A stretch of 64,000 nt of DNA from Nocardiopsis sinuspersici (lineage in GTDB: Bacteria > Actinomycetota > Actinomycetes > Streptosporangiales > Streptosporangiaceae): contig VWVT01000004.1 of NCBI GenBank assembly GCA_008638415.1, positions 1 through 64,000 on the forward strand. The letters run 5' to 3'. Numbering within the stretch: position 1 is the stretch's first letter; every line of letters starts with the position of its first letter. The notes under the pieces are model-generated. The model had not been told where the DNA came from, did not search any database, and was given only the letters and a program-made list of their open reading frames with translations. This document shows, piece by piece, positions 51,169-59,456 of the stretch. The position numbers and the translations under genes were made by a program.

Positions 51169-51759
51169 GTGATGAACACCCCGCCGCACGAAGCCGCCCC
51201 CGGCCCCGGAGAGGCACCGGAACCACCCGGGCCCGACACGGGGGAGACCGCACGCCTGCGTCCACCGCTACACCGCGTGAGCGGACGCGCGATCGGGGTG
51301 TGGACCGTCCGTCTGCTGCTCGCCAGCGCGTTCACCCTCGCCCTGGCCTGCGCGCTCGCCTGGGGCGCCTCGTCGCTGGGCTGGGCGTGGATCCCGGCGT
51401 GGGCGCGGGACAACGCCTGGCTGCTGCCGGCCGTCTACGCGGTGTACGCCCTGCTCAAGGTGGCGATCGTGCCCTCCTGGCGCTACCGGGTGCACCGCTG
51501 GGAGGTGGCCGACGACGTCGTCTACACCCGGACGGGCTGGGTCAGCCGCTCCTGGCAGCTGGTCCCGGTCAGCCGGCTTCAGACGGTCGACCACACGCAG
51601 GGATGGCTTGAGCGGATGTTCGACGTGGCGACGCTGGAGGTGCAGACCGCCTCCTACGCCGGGTCGTCCACGATCGAGGGACTGGACGAGAAGGAGGCCC
51701 GCCGTCTGAGCGAGGAGCTGGCCGTACGCGCCGGAGCACTGCGGGACGACGCGACCTGA
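51169..51759 (+). CDS. Bacterial PH-domain membrane protein (YdbS-like)
   Basis: A 196-residue protein. A Pro-rich cytoplasmic N terminus is followed by two spans (VWTVRLLLASAFTLALACAL and LLPAVYAVYALLKVAIV), then a bacterial PH domain (PF03703; YRVHRWEVADDVVYTRTGWVSRSWQLVPVSRLQTVDHTQ begins it). The GTG at 51169 lies 7 bases after TAGACT, typical of a leaderless mRNA; an ATG follows directly at 51172. Its stop overlaps the start of the larger partner by 1 base. Small YdbS and large YdbT proteins form a conserved pair, perhaps a membrane complex. Confidence 0.88.
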   Translation: MMNTPPHEAAPGPGEAPEPPGPDTGETARLRPPLHRVSGRAIGVWTVRLLLASAFTLALACALAWGASSLGWAWIPAWARDNAWLLPAVYAVYALLKVAIVPSWRYRVHRWEVADDVVYTRTGWVSRSWQLVPVSRLQTVDHTQGWLERMFDVATLEVQTASYAGSSTIEGLDEKEARRLSEELAVRAGALRDDAT

Positions 51760-53624
51760 TGGACGGACACGAGAACCACGCGCACCCGGACGATCCCGGC
51801 CACGGACGCCCGGACGGCTCCGGCCCCGGCGGCTGGGTCGCCCCCGGCGGTGCTCCCCGAGACGCCTCCGAGGACGCCCCCGGCAGTCCCTCCGAGAACG
51901 CGTACGACGGGCCGGACCGCGCTCCCGCGGGGGAGGGGCCGCCGCCCGAGGACCCGCGGGAGGCGGGTGAGCGGCCCGGCGCCCCCCGCGACTGGTGGGG
52001 AGGGCAGGATACGGGCGCCCCGGTTCCCCCGGGGACCGGGCACGTCCGCCGGCTCAGTCCCCGCAGCATGGTCGTGGGCCCCATCAACCAGCTCAAGGGC
52101 CTCCTGCTGCCGATCATCGTGGGCCTGGTGGTCGGCGGGTTCAACGCCTGGGTGCTGGCCGCCACCGGCGCGACCGTCGTGGCCCTGCTCGTGGGCGGGT
52201 TCGTCACCTGGAGGACGACCCGCTACGAGGTCGCCGAGGACCGGCTGGAGATCCGCAGGGGGCTTGTCAGCCGGTCCCGGCGCACCATCCCGCTGGAGCG
52301 GGTGCGCGGCGTGGACGTCACCAGTACCCTGCTGCACCGGCTGCTGGGCGTGGCCGTGGTCCGTATCGAGGCCGCCGCGGGGTCGGCGGGCGCCACCGAG
52401 GACGGCAAGCTCGACGCCGTGCGGGCGGCCGAGGCCGACCGGCTGCGGCGGGTGCTGCTGCACCGCCGGGCGGTGCTCACCGGCCGGAGCCCCGAGGCGG
52501 CCGCCGCGCCCTCCGGGGAGGACGCGCGGACGGACACGGGGGAGGAGCACGGCGGTGCTCCGGCGGCCCCGGAGGACGACACCGTCACCCACTTCACCAT
52601 GCCGCGCTCGTGGTACCTGTACGGGGCGCTGAGCCTGGGTTACCTGCTCACCCCCTTCGCGGTCCTGGCCACCCTGTCCGGTGTGGTCCAGCAGTCGGCC
52701 GGCGAGCTGGTCTCCGACTACGTCGTGGACTGGGTGACCGGCTCCGACCGCGGGTTCCTGCTGGTCTCCGCGGTGGTCTTCGCCGGTGTGCTGGTACTGC
52801 TGATGCCGGTGTTCGCCGTGGTCTCCTACTCCCTCACCCACTGGGGCTTCACCCTCAAGGAGCGCGACGGCTCCCTGGTCGCCGAGCGGGGCCTGTTCAC
52901 CCGGCGCAGCGTGACGCTGGAGAAGCGCCGCATCCGCGGGTACGAGCTCCTGGACAACCCGCTCGAACGCACGCGCCGCACGGTACGGCTGCGTGCCGTC
53001 GTCACCGGGCTGGGCGACACCGCCAACCGCGCGGTGCTGCTGCCGCTCGGCCGCAGGGAGGTGGTCGAGGAGGTCGTGGACCGTGCGCTGGCCCTGTACC
53101 GGGGACGTCTGGACCGCCATCCGCGGGCGGCCCTGTACCGCCGCCTGACGCGTGCGGCGGGGCCGTTCGTCCTGGTCCTGGGAATCGCCCTGGCCGTGGA
53201 CATGGCCTGGCTGGCCTGGGTGTCGGGGGGCCTGGCGGTACTGGGCGCCGTCGTGGGGGTGGACCGGTACCGCTCCCTGGGCCACGGCTACGACGGCGAG
53301 CGGGTGAGCGTGCGCTCGGGTTCCCTGAGCCGGAGCCAGGCGACGGTGGAGCGGTCGGCCGTGATCGGCTGGACCTGGACGCAGACCCTCTTCCAGCGCC
53401 GCTCCTCCCTGGCCGACCTCCAGGTCACGGTCGGCGCGGGCGCGGGCGGCTACACCGCCCAGGACGCCTCGCAGGCGGGGTCGGTGGCCTTCGCCGCGCG
53501 CGTCACCCCCGAGATGGTGCGCCCGTTCCTGGCCGGTGCCGGGCCGTCCGGTCCGGGAGACCGGGACCGGGAACCGGAGGGCCGGGGCCGGGAACCGGAG
53601 GGCCGGGGCCGGGAACGGGGCTGA
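51759..53624 (+). CDS. Multi-PH-domain membrane protein (YdbT-like)
   Basis: A 621-residue partner of the upstream protein. A disordered, acidic N terminus (~1-100) precedes membrane spans (INQLKGLLLPIIVGLVVGGF, AATGATVVALLVGGF). Three bPH2-type domains follow (around 150-230, 360-450 and 500-580), separated by further spans; each contains an RRTIPLERVRGVD- or RRSVTLEKRRIRGYE-like strand. The C terminus ends in GRGREPEG repeats. In Bacillus, YdbST was linked to survival against an antimicrobial from a competitor; here the function is unknown. Confidence 0.87.
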   Translation: MDGHENHAHPDDPGHGRPDGSGPGGWVAPGGAPRDASEDAPGSPSENAYDGPDRAPAGEGPPPEDPREAGERPGAPRDWWGGQDTGAPVPPGTGHVRRLSPRSMVVGPINQLKGLLLPIIVGLVVGGFNAWVLAATGATVVALLVGGFVTWRTTRYEVAEDRLEIRRGLVSRSRRTIPLERVRGVDVTSTLLHRLLGVAVVRIEAAAGSAGATEDGKLDAVRAAEADRLRRVLLHRRAVLTGRSPEAAAAPSGEDARTDTGEEHGGAPAAPEDDTVTHFTMPRSWYLYGALSLGYLLTPFAVLATLSGVVQQSAGELVSDYVVDWVTGSDRGFLLVSAVVFAGVLVLLMPVFAVVSYSLTHWGFTLKERDGSLVAERGLFTRRSVTLEKRRIRGYELLDNPLERTRRTVRLRAVVTGLGDTANRAVLLPLGRREVVEEVVDRALALYRGRLDRHPRAALYRRLTRAAGPFVLVLGIALAVDMAWLAWVSGGLAVLGAVVGVDRYRSLGHGYDGERVSVRSGSLSRSQATVERSAVIGWTWTQTLFQRRSSLADLQVTVGAGAGGYTAQDASQAGSVAFAARVTPEMVRPFLAGAGPSGPGDRDREPEGRGREPEGRGRERG

Positions 53625-53635
53625 GGCACACGGAA

Positions 53636-53668
53636 GGGGCGGCCGCGCCCCCGAGGCGCGGCCGCCCC
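53636..53668. terminator. Bidirectional terminator between PH-domain and sepH genes
   Basis: GGGGCGGCCGCGCC (53636-53649) pairs perfectly with GGCGCGGCCGCCCC (53655-53668) around a 5-base loop, between two convergent genes and 14 bases from the sepH stop. Confidence 0.78.
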
Positions 53669-53682
53669 CTCCTGCTCCGGTC

Positions 53683-55026
53683 CTACTCGTCCTTCTTGGA
53701 ACCGAACATGATCTCGTCCCACGAGGGCACCGAGGCGCGGCGGCCACGGCCCTTGCGCTTGGGCGCGGCGTGCTCGGAGCCCCCGTTGGCGGCGGCCGGG
53801 ACCGCGGCCGCGGGCGGCTGCTCCGCGGCGCGGCGCGGCGTGCCGGTGTCGTTGAGGTCGATGGTGGCCCTGCGGCGGCGGGGCGCCGGACGCGGCTGGG
53901 CCGGGCCCTCGGCGGCCGGTGGGGCCGCCTCGGGCTCCGCGGGCCGGGCGGGACGGGTCTCGTGGGGCCACTCCGGCGCCGGGCGGCGCTCGGGGCGTCG
54001 GGGCCGCTCCATGGGCTCGGTGTAGGCGGTGGGACGCTGCTCGGGCTCGGGCCACCGCTCGGGCTCGGGGCGGCGGCGCTGGTCGACGGGCTCCGGACGC
54101 TGACGGCGCTGGTCGACGGGCTCGGAACGGGGCGCCGGACGCTCGGCGGGCCGCTCCACGCGCGGCTCCGAGCGCCACTCCCCCTCCCGGGGGTGGCGCT
54201 CGGCCATCCGGCCCGCGTCGCGGTACTCGGCGGGCGCGGGACGCGCCTCGCCGAACCGGTCGTCCTCGGCGCGGCCCGTCGGAGCGGGGCGCAACGGCTC
54301 GTCGGGGGACACGTCGGAGGAGCGGCGGCGGGGAACGGCGTGGTCGGGGCGGCGCTCGGCGGCCGACTGGGCGTCGATCCGGGGCAGGTCGGTGGCGGAC
54401 TCGGCACGGCGCGGGGCGAAGGGCGTCACGTTCGCGCCGGGGGAGGGTACGGGGTCGGACGAGGAGAACAGCGCGGCCTCCTCGTCGGCGGGGGTCACAC
54501 TGTTGTGTCTGGGCTCGTAGAGCCAGTGGGCGACGCGCTCCTCGCCACCGTCCATGAAGACGAGCTTGAGCTGCCACGAGCGGTCCTCGCGCTTCCACGA
54601 GTCCCACGCCGCGTCGCCGGTCTCCAGTTGGTGCGCACCGATCCTCTTGGTGACCAGTTCCTCCAGGGAGGGGCCGGGAACGGCGTCGCCCTGCGCGCGC
54701 ACGCTGGCGCGCTGGGCCTGTTGGGCGATGTACTCGCGTTCCTGGAGGACGGGGCCCTCGAACCAGCGGACCCGCTCGATTGGTATACCGGAGATCTCGG
54801 AGATGGCCTCCGCGGTCTCGCCGGACCGGATGCGGGCCTGGATTTCCTTGGGGCGCAACGGATTCTCCACTTCGATCTCGTACTGGCCGAGCCGGGAGAA
54901 CTGGCCGCGTACTGCGGCTCGGAGGCGGTCGTCGACGGGCAGCATGAAGCGGGTTCCACGGCCGGCGCTGGCGAGCACCAGGTAGGTGCCGTCCTCGCTC
55001 ACGGCCACGAGGCGAAGCTCGTGCAT
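53683..55026 (-). CDS. sepH: SepH, FtsZ-associated cell-division protein
   Basis: A 447-residue protein. Residues ~1-165 are the conserved DUF3071 domain of SepH (MHELRLVAVSEDGTYLVLAS, RIRSGETAEAISEISGIPIERVRWFEGPV, a helix-turn-helix-like segment). A long disordered Arg/Pro/Glu-rich linker (~190-420) follows, ending in the short conserved tail RASVPSWDEIMFG. In Streptomyces and mycobacteria SepH binds FtsZ and stimulates Z-ring assembly. Start at the ATG 55026 agrees with the conserved N terminus. It lies in opposite orientation to the PH-domain genes. Confidence 0.92.
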   Translation of the reverse strand: MHELRLVAVSEDGTYLVLASAGRGTRFMLPVDDRLRAAVRGQFSRLGQYEIEVENPLRPKEIQARIRSGETAEAISEISGIPIERVRWFEGPVLQEREYIAQQAQRASVRAQGDAVPGPSLEELVTKRIGAHQLETGDAAWDSWKREDRSWQLKLVFMDGGEERVAHWLYEPRHNSVTPADEEAALFSSSDPVPSPGANVTPFAPRRAESATDLPRIDAQSAAERRPDHAVPRRRSSDVSPDEPLRPAPTGRAEDDRFGEARPAPAEYRDAGRMAERHPREGEWRSEPRVERPAERPAPRSEPVDQRRQRPEPVDQRRRPEPERWPEPEQRPTAYTEPMERPRRPERRPAPEWPHETRPARPAEPEAAPPAAEGPAQPRPAPRRRRATIDLNDTGTPRRAAEQPPAAAVPAAANGGSEHAAPKRKGRGRRASVPSWDEIMFGSKKDE

Positions 55027-55622
55027 CGCCCTCCCTTTCGCGTCCCGTCGAGGGTAGGTCCCACGACCGACCCCCGCGTTCTCCAAGTCTGGTCGGCCGA
55101 CAACTGTTCGGCCAGTACCGCGCCCGGCATGTCCGAACTGTGTGCCCGCCTCCCGATCCGCGGCGTGTGCCGCGGTGGGAGATGCCCCGGATGTCCCGGA
55201 GCCCTCACGGTCGCTTCTTTGCCAATCTTGACACGCCGACCCTTCGGCGACCGGGAGCGATCGCGGGGGAATGTCGCCGATCCCGCGCGAAGTCTCCGCC
55301 GTGATGGTATCCCGCACACCTCGAATCCCCCCAGGTCTGGGAAAAACTCCGATCTCGGACCGCTCCACAAGCAGGGGTGTCCTCCGGAGCGCAACCCGAC
55401 ACGCCGACGCGCGCCGGAGAGTGATGCTTCTTCGTTGATGGCGTTATCGGAAAGTTGTCGCCCTTAACCTTGGTTATCCGCCTATGAGCGAAATGTGAAG
55501 GTTGGGGCCTGTGGGGCTGTATGCCCCACCACACGCCCATTCCGCTCTCGCCAGTTCCCGTCGCGCCTGTGTGCGCCCGAAGAAGCCGCGCCCGTGCGCG
55601 CCCGAAGAAGGGGGACGACCGG
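55027..55622. other. Gene-free interval between sepH and a two-TM protein gene
   Basis: About 600 bases between divergent genes, less GC-rich near 55,400-55,520. No convincing gene or RNA is seen. It should hold promoters for both sides. A GCGCCCGAAGAA direct repeat (near 55,571 and 55,597) precedes the plus-strand gene. Confidence 0.5.
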
Positions 55623-56618
55623 ATGGGTCGGACCGGACACCACGACGACCACGAGGAGGGGGAGGAGGAGCGCGGCAGGAAGCGGATCGACCTGAGCGCG
55701 GCCCAGGTCGCCGGAGCCGCCGGCGCGACACTGGCCGCGGCCACCGCCGCCTCCTACCTGAACGTGTACGGCACCGTCATCGGCGCCGCCGGCATGGCCG
55801 CGCTCAGCACCCTCGTCAGCCCGCTGTTGCAGCACTGGTTCTCCCGCAGCGGCGAGCAGGCCCGGCAGCTGGCCGGAAGGGCCAGGACCGCCGGCCGCAC
55901 CGGGCCACCGGTCCCGCACGCGCCGGGAGCGGCGGTCGCTCCGCTCCCCGAGGGGATCTCCGAGACCGGACTGCTGCGTGAGGTCGCCGAGACCGATGCC
56001 CCCACCGAGGGTTCGGACGCCACGGGCGCCGACGCCCCCGGTACCACCGCGCACCTCCTCGTGGCCGGCCGGGACGCTGCGGACCCGGACGGCGCCGACG
56101 ACGGGCCGCGGGCCCGGGGGAGGGGCGGCCGTCGGCGCGGATGGCGTTCCATGGTGGTCCCGGCCGTCGCGGTGTTCGTCCTGGCCATGCTGGTGATCCT
56201 GGTCTTCGAGCTGTTCACCGGGCGCTCGCTGACCTCTTGGACCCGGGGCGCCGACGAGGCCACCGCACCCACCCTGTTCGGCGGCACCACCTCCGCGCCC
56301 CCGGCCGAGGAGAGCGGGTCCGAGGACCCCGACACCACCGGTGAGGCCACCGAGGACCCGGCCCCACAGGGAGAGGACGGCACCTCCGGCGCCACCGAGC
56401 CCCCCGCCACCGCCCAGCCGACCGAGCCCGCACCCGGGACCGGGGCGCCCGAGGACGGCGGCACCGAGACGAGCCCCGCGCCCACCGGCCCGCCCGCCGA
56501 GGAACCCGGGGGTCCCGTCGAGCAGGCCCCCGACACCGGGACCGGCGGGCAGGGCGGCGGGCAGGGCGGTGAGGAGGCCGTTCCGGCGCCCGAGCCTCCC
56601 GCCCCTCCGGAGGAGTGA
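55623..56618 (+). CDS. Two-TM protein with acidic Pro-rich tail, function unknown
   Basis: A 331-residue protein of no recognised family. The N terminus is charged (HHDDHEEGEEERGRK), then an Ala/Gly-rich hydrophobic region at ~27-70 (AGAAGATLAAATAASYLNVYG), a variable linker, an Arg-rich stretch (RGRGGRRRGW) and a clear span at ~177-196 (VVPAVAVFVLAMLVILVFEL). The last ~120 residues are Pro/Glu/Thr-rich and disordered. The positive-inside rule puts the C-terminal tail outside the cell. ATG at 55623 with AAGGGGG upstream. Composition resembles many actinobacterial cell-surface linkers, but no function can be given. Confidence 0.75.
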   Translation: MGRTGHHDDHEEGEEERGRKRIDLSAAQVAGAAGATLAAATAASYLNVYGTVIGAAGMAALSTLVSPLLQHWFSRSGEQARQLAGRARTAGRTGPPVPHAPGAAVAPLPEGISETGLLREVAETDAPTEGSDATGADAPGTTAHLLVAGRDAADPDGADDGPRARGRGGRRRGWRSMVVPAVAVFVLAMLVILVFELFTGRSLTSWTRGADEATAPTLFGGTTSAPPAEESGSEDPDTTGEATEDPAPQGEDGTSGATEPPATAQPTEPAPGTGAPEDGGTETSPAPTGPPAEEPGGPVEQAPDTGTGGQGGGQGGEEAVPAPEPPAPPEE

Positions 56619-56712
56619 TCCCGCGCACCGGTCCCGCGGGGACCGCGCACCGGTCCCGCCCCGCCCGCCCCCTCGCGACGGGCGTGGCCGGTCGGGGGCG
56701 GGCCCCGGCCGC

Positions 56713-58011
56713 TCAGTCCAGGACGCGCTCCAGGTAGGCGTTGGCGAACCTGCGCCCGGGGTCCACCCGCTCCCGCACCGCCAGGGCCTCGTCCAGCCTC
56801 GGATAGACCCCCTCCAGATAGGAGCGGTCCCGGGTGTGCATCTTGCCCCAGTGCGGACGCCCGCCCACGGAGGTGAACACCGCCTCCACGTCGGCGAAGT
56901 AGGCCTCGTACGGGGTCCCCTTGTACATGTGCACCGCCACGTAGGCGGTGTCGCGGCCGTAGGCGGTGGACAGCCACACGTCGTCGGCCGGGGCGAAGCG
57001 CACCTCCACCGGAAAGCTCACCCGGTGCCCGCCCCGGTCCACGACGGACCGCACCTCGCGCAGGACGTCCACCAGGTGCTCGGCGGGGACCGCGTACTCC
57101 ATCTCCACGAACCGCACGTCGCGCACCGAGGCGAACACCCTGTGCGAGGCGTCGGTGTAGTCGCGCGCCGACAGCGCCCGCGAGCTGATCCGGTTCACCG
57201 CGGGCACCGCGCCCGGGAAGCGCCGGCACACACGGTTGACCCCGTCGAAGAGGGTGTTGGACAGGAACTCGTCGTCCAGCCACGCCCGGAAGGGCGGCAG
57301 CGGCCGGGCCGGGCCCGCGCTGACGTTGTTGCGCTTGGTGTTGGTGTTGCCGGTGTGCGGGAACCAGAAGAACTCGAAGTGGTCGTTGTCCGCGCGCAGC
57401 TCGGGCAGGCGCTCCAGCACCTCCTCCAGCCGCATCGGCTCCTCCCGCGCGTGCAGCCGGAACGCCGGGCGCACCGCCATGGTCATCGCGGTGACCACGC
57501 CGAAGGCGCCCAGGCCGACCCGCGCCGCGTGGAAGAGGTCCGGATCGTGCTGTGCTGAGCACTCGACCACCGAGCCGTCGGCGAGCACCATCTCCATGCC
57601 GACCACCTGGCTCGCCAGGCCGCCCGCGTCCCGGCCGGTGCCGTGGGTGCCCGTCTGCACCGCGCCCGCCATGGTCTGCACGGCGATGTCGCCCATGTTG
57701 GCCAGGGCCACACCGTGTCCGGCCAGCACGTCGTTGAAGTCGCACAGGGGAAGGCCCGCCTCGACCGTCGCGGTGCCCTCCGCCGGGTCGACCGAGCGCA
57801 CCCGGGTCAGGGAGGTGGGGGACAGGAGCAGGCCGTCGGTGACGGCCACGTCGGTGAAGGAGTGCCCCGTACCGACCATGCGGACCCGCAGGTCCTCGTC
57901 GGCGGCCGAGGAGACCGCCGCGGCGACCTCCGCCGTGCTTCCCGGGGCCGCCGTGCGCTTGGGACGGGCCTGGTGGGTGCCCGCCCATGTGTGCCACAAC
58001 ACGTCTGTCAT
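56713..58011 (-). CDS. FAD-linked oxidase of the sugar-1,4-lactone oxidase family
   Basis: A 432-residue VAO-type flavoenzyme with a PCMH FAD domain (~10-185: MVGTGHSFTDVAVTDG, QTGTHGTGRDAGGLAS) and an ALO domain (PF04030) ending with GGRPHWGKMHTRDRSYLEGVYPRLDEAL. The HWGKxH motif is typical of L-gulono- and D-arabinono-1,4-lactone oxidases and alditol oxidases. VGTGHSFTD places a His where covalent FAD attachment occurs. In actinomycetes the physiological substrate is uncertain (alditols or aldonolactones). Divergent to the ferrochelatase gene. Confidence 0.88.
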   Translation of the reverse strand: MTDVLWHTWAGTHQARPKRTAAPGSTAEVAAAVSSAADEDLRVRMVGTGHSFTDVAVTDGLLLSPTSLTRVRSVDPAEGTATVEAGLPLCDFNDVLAGHGVALANMGDIAVQTMAGAVQTGTHGTGRDAGGLASQVVGMEMVLADGSVVECSAQHDPDLFHAARVGLGAFGVVTAMTMAVRPAFRLHAREEPMRLEEVLERLPELRADNDHFEFFWFPHTGNTNTKRNNVSAGPARPLPPFRAWLDDEFLSNTLFDGVNRVCRRFPGAVPAVNRISSRALSARDYTDASHRVFASVRDVRFVEMEYAVPAEHLVDVLREVRSVVDRGGHRVSFPVEVRFAPADDVWLSTAYGRDTAYVAVHMYKGTPYEAYFADVEAVFTSVGGRPHWGKMHTRDRSYLEGVYPRLDEALAVRERVDPGRRFANAYLERVLD

Positions 58012-58155
58012 GCCGTGACATTACCGAGCGGTCACTTGTGTGGCCAGAGGCCCGGGCACCGGGTGCGCGGCCCGGGACGGAGGAGGCCAAGACCACAGGA
58101 CACGGACACGGGAGGCCGTGTGGGCGGGTGCGGACGAGCTGGTTTCATAAGGCGT

Positions 58156-59175
58156 ATGAGCTACTACGACGCGTTTTTGCTGATCTCCTTCGGCGGGCCG
58201 GAGGGCGAGGACGAGGTCATCCCGTTCCTGGAGAACGTCACCCGAGGACGCAACATCCCCCGGGAGCGGCTCGCCGAGGTCGGCGAGCACTACTTCCTCT
58301 TCGGCGGAGTGAGCCCGATCAACCAGCAGTGCCGCGACCTGCTCGCCGCGGTCACCGACGACTTCGCCGCCAACGGGATCGACCTGCCGATCTACTGGGG
58401 CAACCGGTTCTGGGCCCCGATGCTCACCGACACCCTCGCCCGGATGAAGGAGGACGGCGTGCGCCGGGTACTGGCGCTGCCCACCTCCGCGTACTGCAAC
58501 TGGTCCAGCCGCACCGCCTACGAGGAGGACGTCGCCCGCGCCCGCGCGGCGCTGGGCGAGGACGCCCCCGAGGTGGACCTCGTCAGGCCCTTCTACGACC
58601 ACCCCGGATTCGTCGAGCCGCTGGTCGAGCACACCCGGGCCTCCCTGGCCGCCCTGCCCGCGGAGCAGCGCGAGGGCGTGCGCCTGCTCTTCTCCGCGCA
58701 CTCCATTCCCACCTCGATGGCCGAGGCCAGCGGCGGTCCCGGCCACGGCTTCGGGCCGGCGGGCGCCTACGGTGCCCAGTTGGCGGAGGTGGCGCGCCTG
58801 GTGGTGGAGCGGCTCGGCCGCGAGTACCCCCACGAGCTCGTCTACCAGAGCCGCAGCGGCCCGCCCAGCCAGCCCTGGCTGGAGCCCGACGTCAACGACC
58901 GCATGGAGGAGCTGGCCGCCGAGGGCGTGCCCGCCGTGGTCGTGATCCCGCACGGCTTCGTCTCCGACCACATGGAGGTCAAGTTCGACCTCGACGTGGA
59001 GGCCCGCGAGACCGCCAAGAAGCTCGGTATCGGCTACGAGCGCGCGCTCAGCCCCGGCACGCACCCCGCGTTCGTGTCCATGGTGACCGACCTGGTCCGC
59101 GAGTACACGGAGCGGTCGGAGCCCCGGCGCCTGAGCTCCCTCGCCCGGTGCGCCGACTGCTCCTGCCCGGCCTGA
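58156..59175 (+). CDS. cpfC: Coproporphyrin III ferrochelatase
   Basis: A 339-residue ferrochelatase. It shows LLISFGGPEGEDEVIPFLENV, FGGVSPINQQ, YWGNRFWAPML, LFSAHSIPTSM (catalytic His) and VSDHMEVKFDLD (catalytic Glu region). The C terminus ends in RCADCSCPA, with Cys332, Cys335 and Cys337. Together with Cys114 in SAYCNWSS these may bind a [2Fe-2S] cluster, as in other actinobacterial enzymes. Actinobacteria use the coproporphyrin-dependent haem route, so the substrate is coproporphyrin III; the older name is hemH. ATG at 58156 with no clear ribosome site. Followed by the S9 peptidase gene about 280 bases on. Confidence 0.93.
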   Translation: MSYYDAFLLISFGGPEGEDEVIPFLENVTRGRNIPRERLAEVGEHYFLFGGVSPINQQCRDLLAAVTDDFAANGIDLPIYWGNRFWAPMLTDTLARMKEDGVRRVLALPTSAYCNWSSRTAYEEDVARARAALGEDAPEVDLVRPFYDHPGFVEPLVEHTRASLAALPAEQREGVRLLFSAHSIPTSMAEASGGPGHGFGPAGAYGAQLAEVARLVVERLGREYPHELVYQSRSGPPSQPWLEPDVNDRMEELAAEGVPAVVVIPHGFVSDHMEVKFDLDVEARETAKKLGIGYERALSPGTHPAFVSMVTDLVREYTERSEPRRLSSLARCADCSCPA

Positions 59176-59456
59176 GGCGGCGGTTCCCGGGACGGTGGCC
59201 GGGAACCGTCCACAGCTTCGAGGAGGGGCTTTCGTCCCACCGCGCGCCGGGCCCATCCTGGTGGAGGGGAGGGGCCTCGCGGCTCCCGCCCCGGAGCCGC
59301 TGTGCGGGGGTGAGGCCGAGCACATCGATCCGGCGTGTGGGAAGCTGGGTAAACACTGCTGACGCTGCTCCGGGGGTGGACGAGGGATCCAGTCGCCCCG
59401 GGCCCCGCCCGACAGTGTCCGCCCAGATCACAAGTCGACGTTCAGGAGTATGTGTC

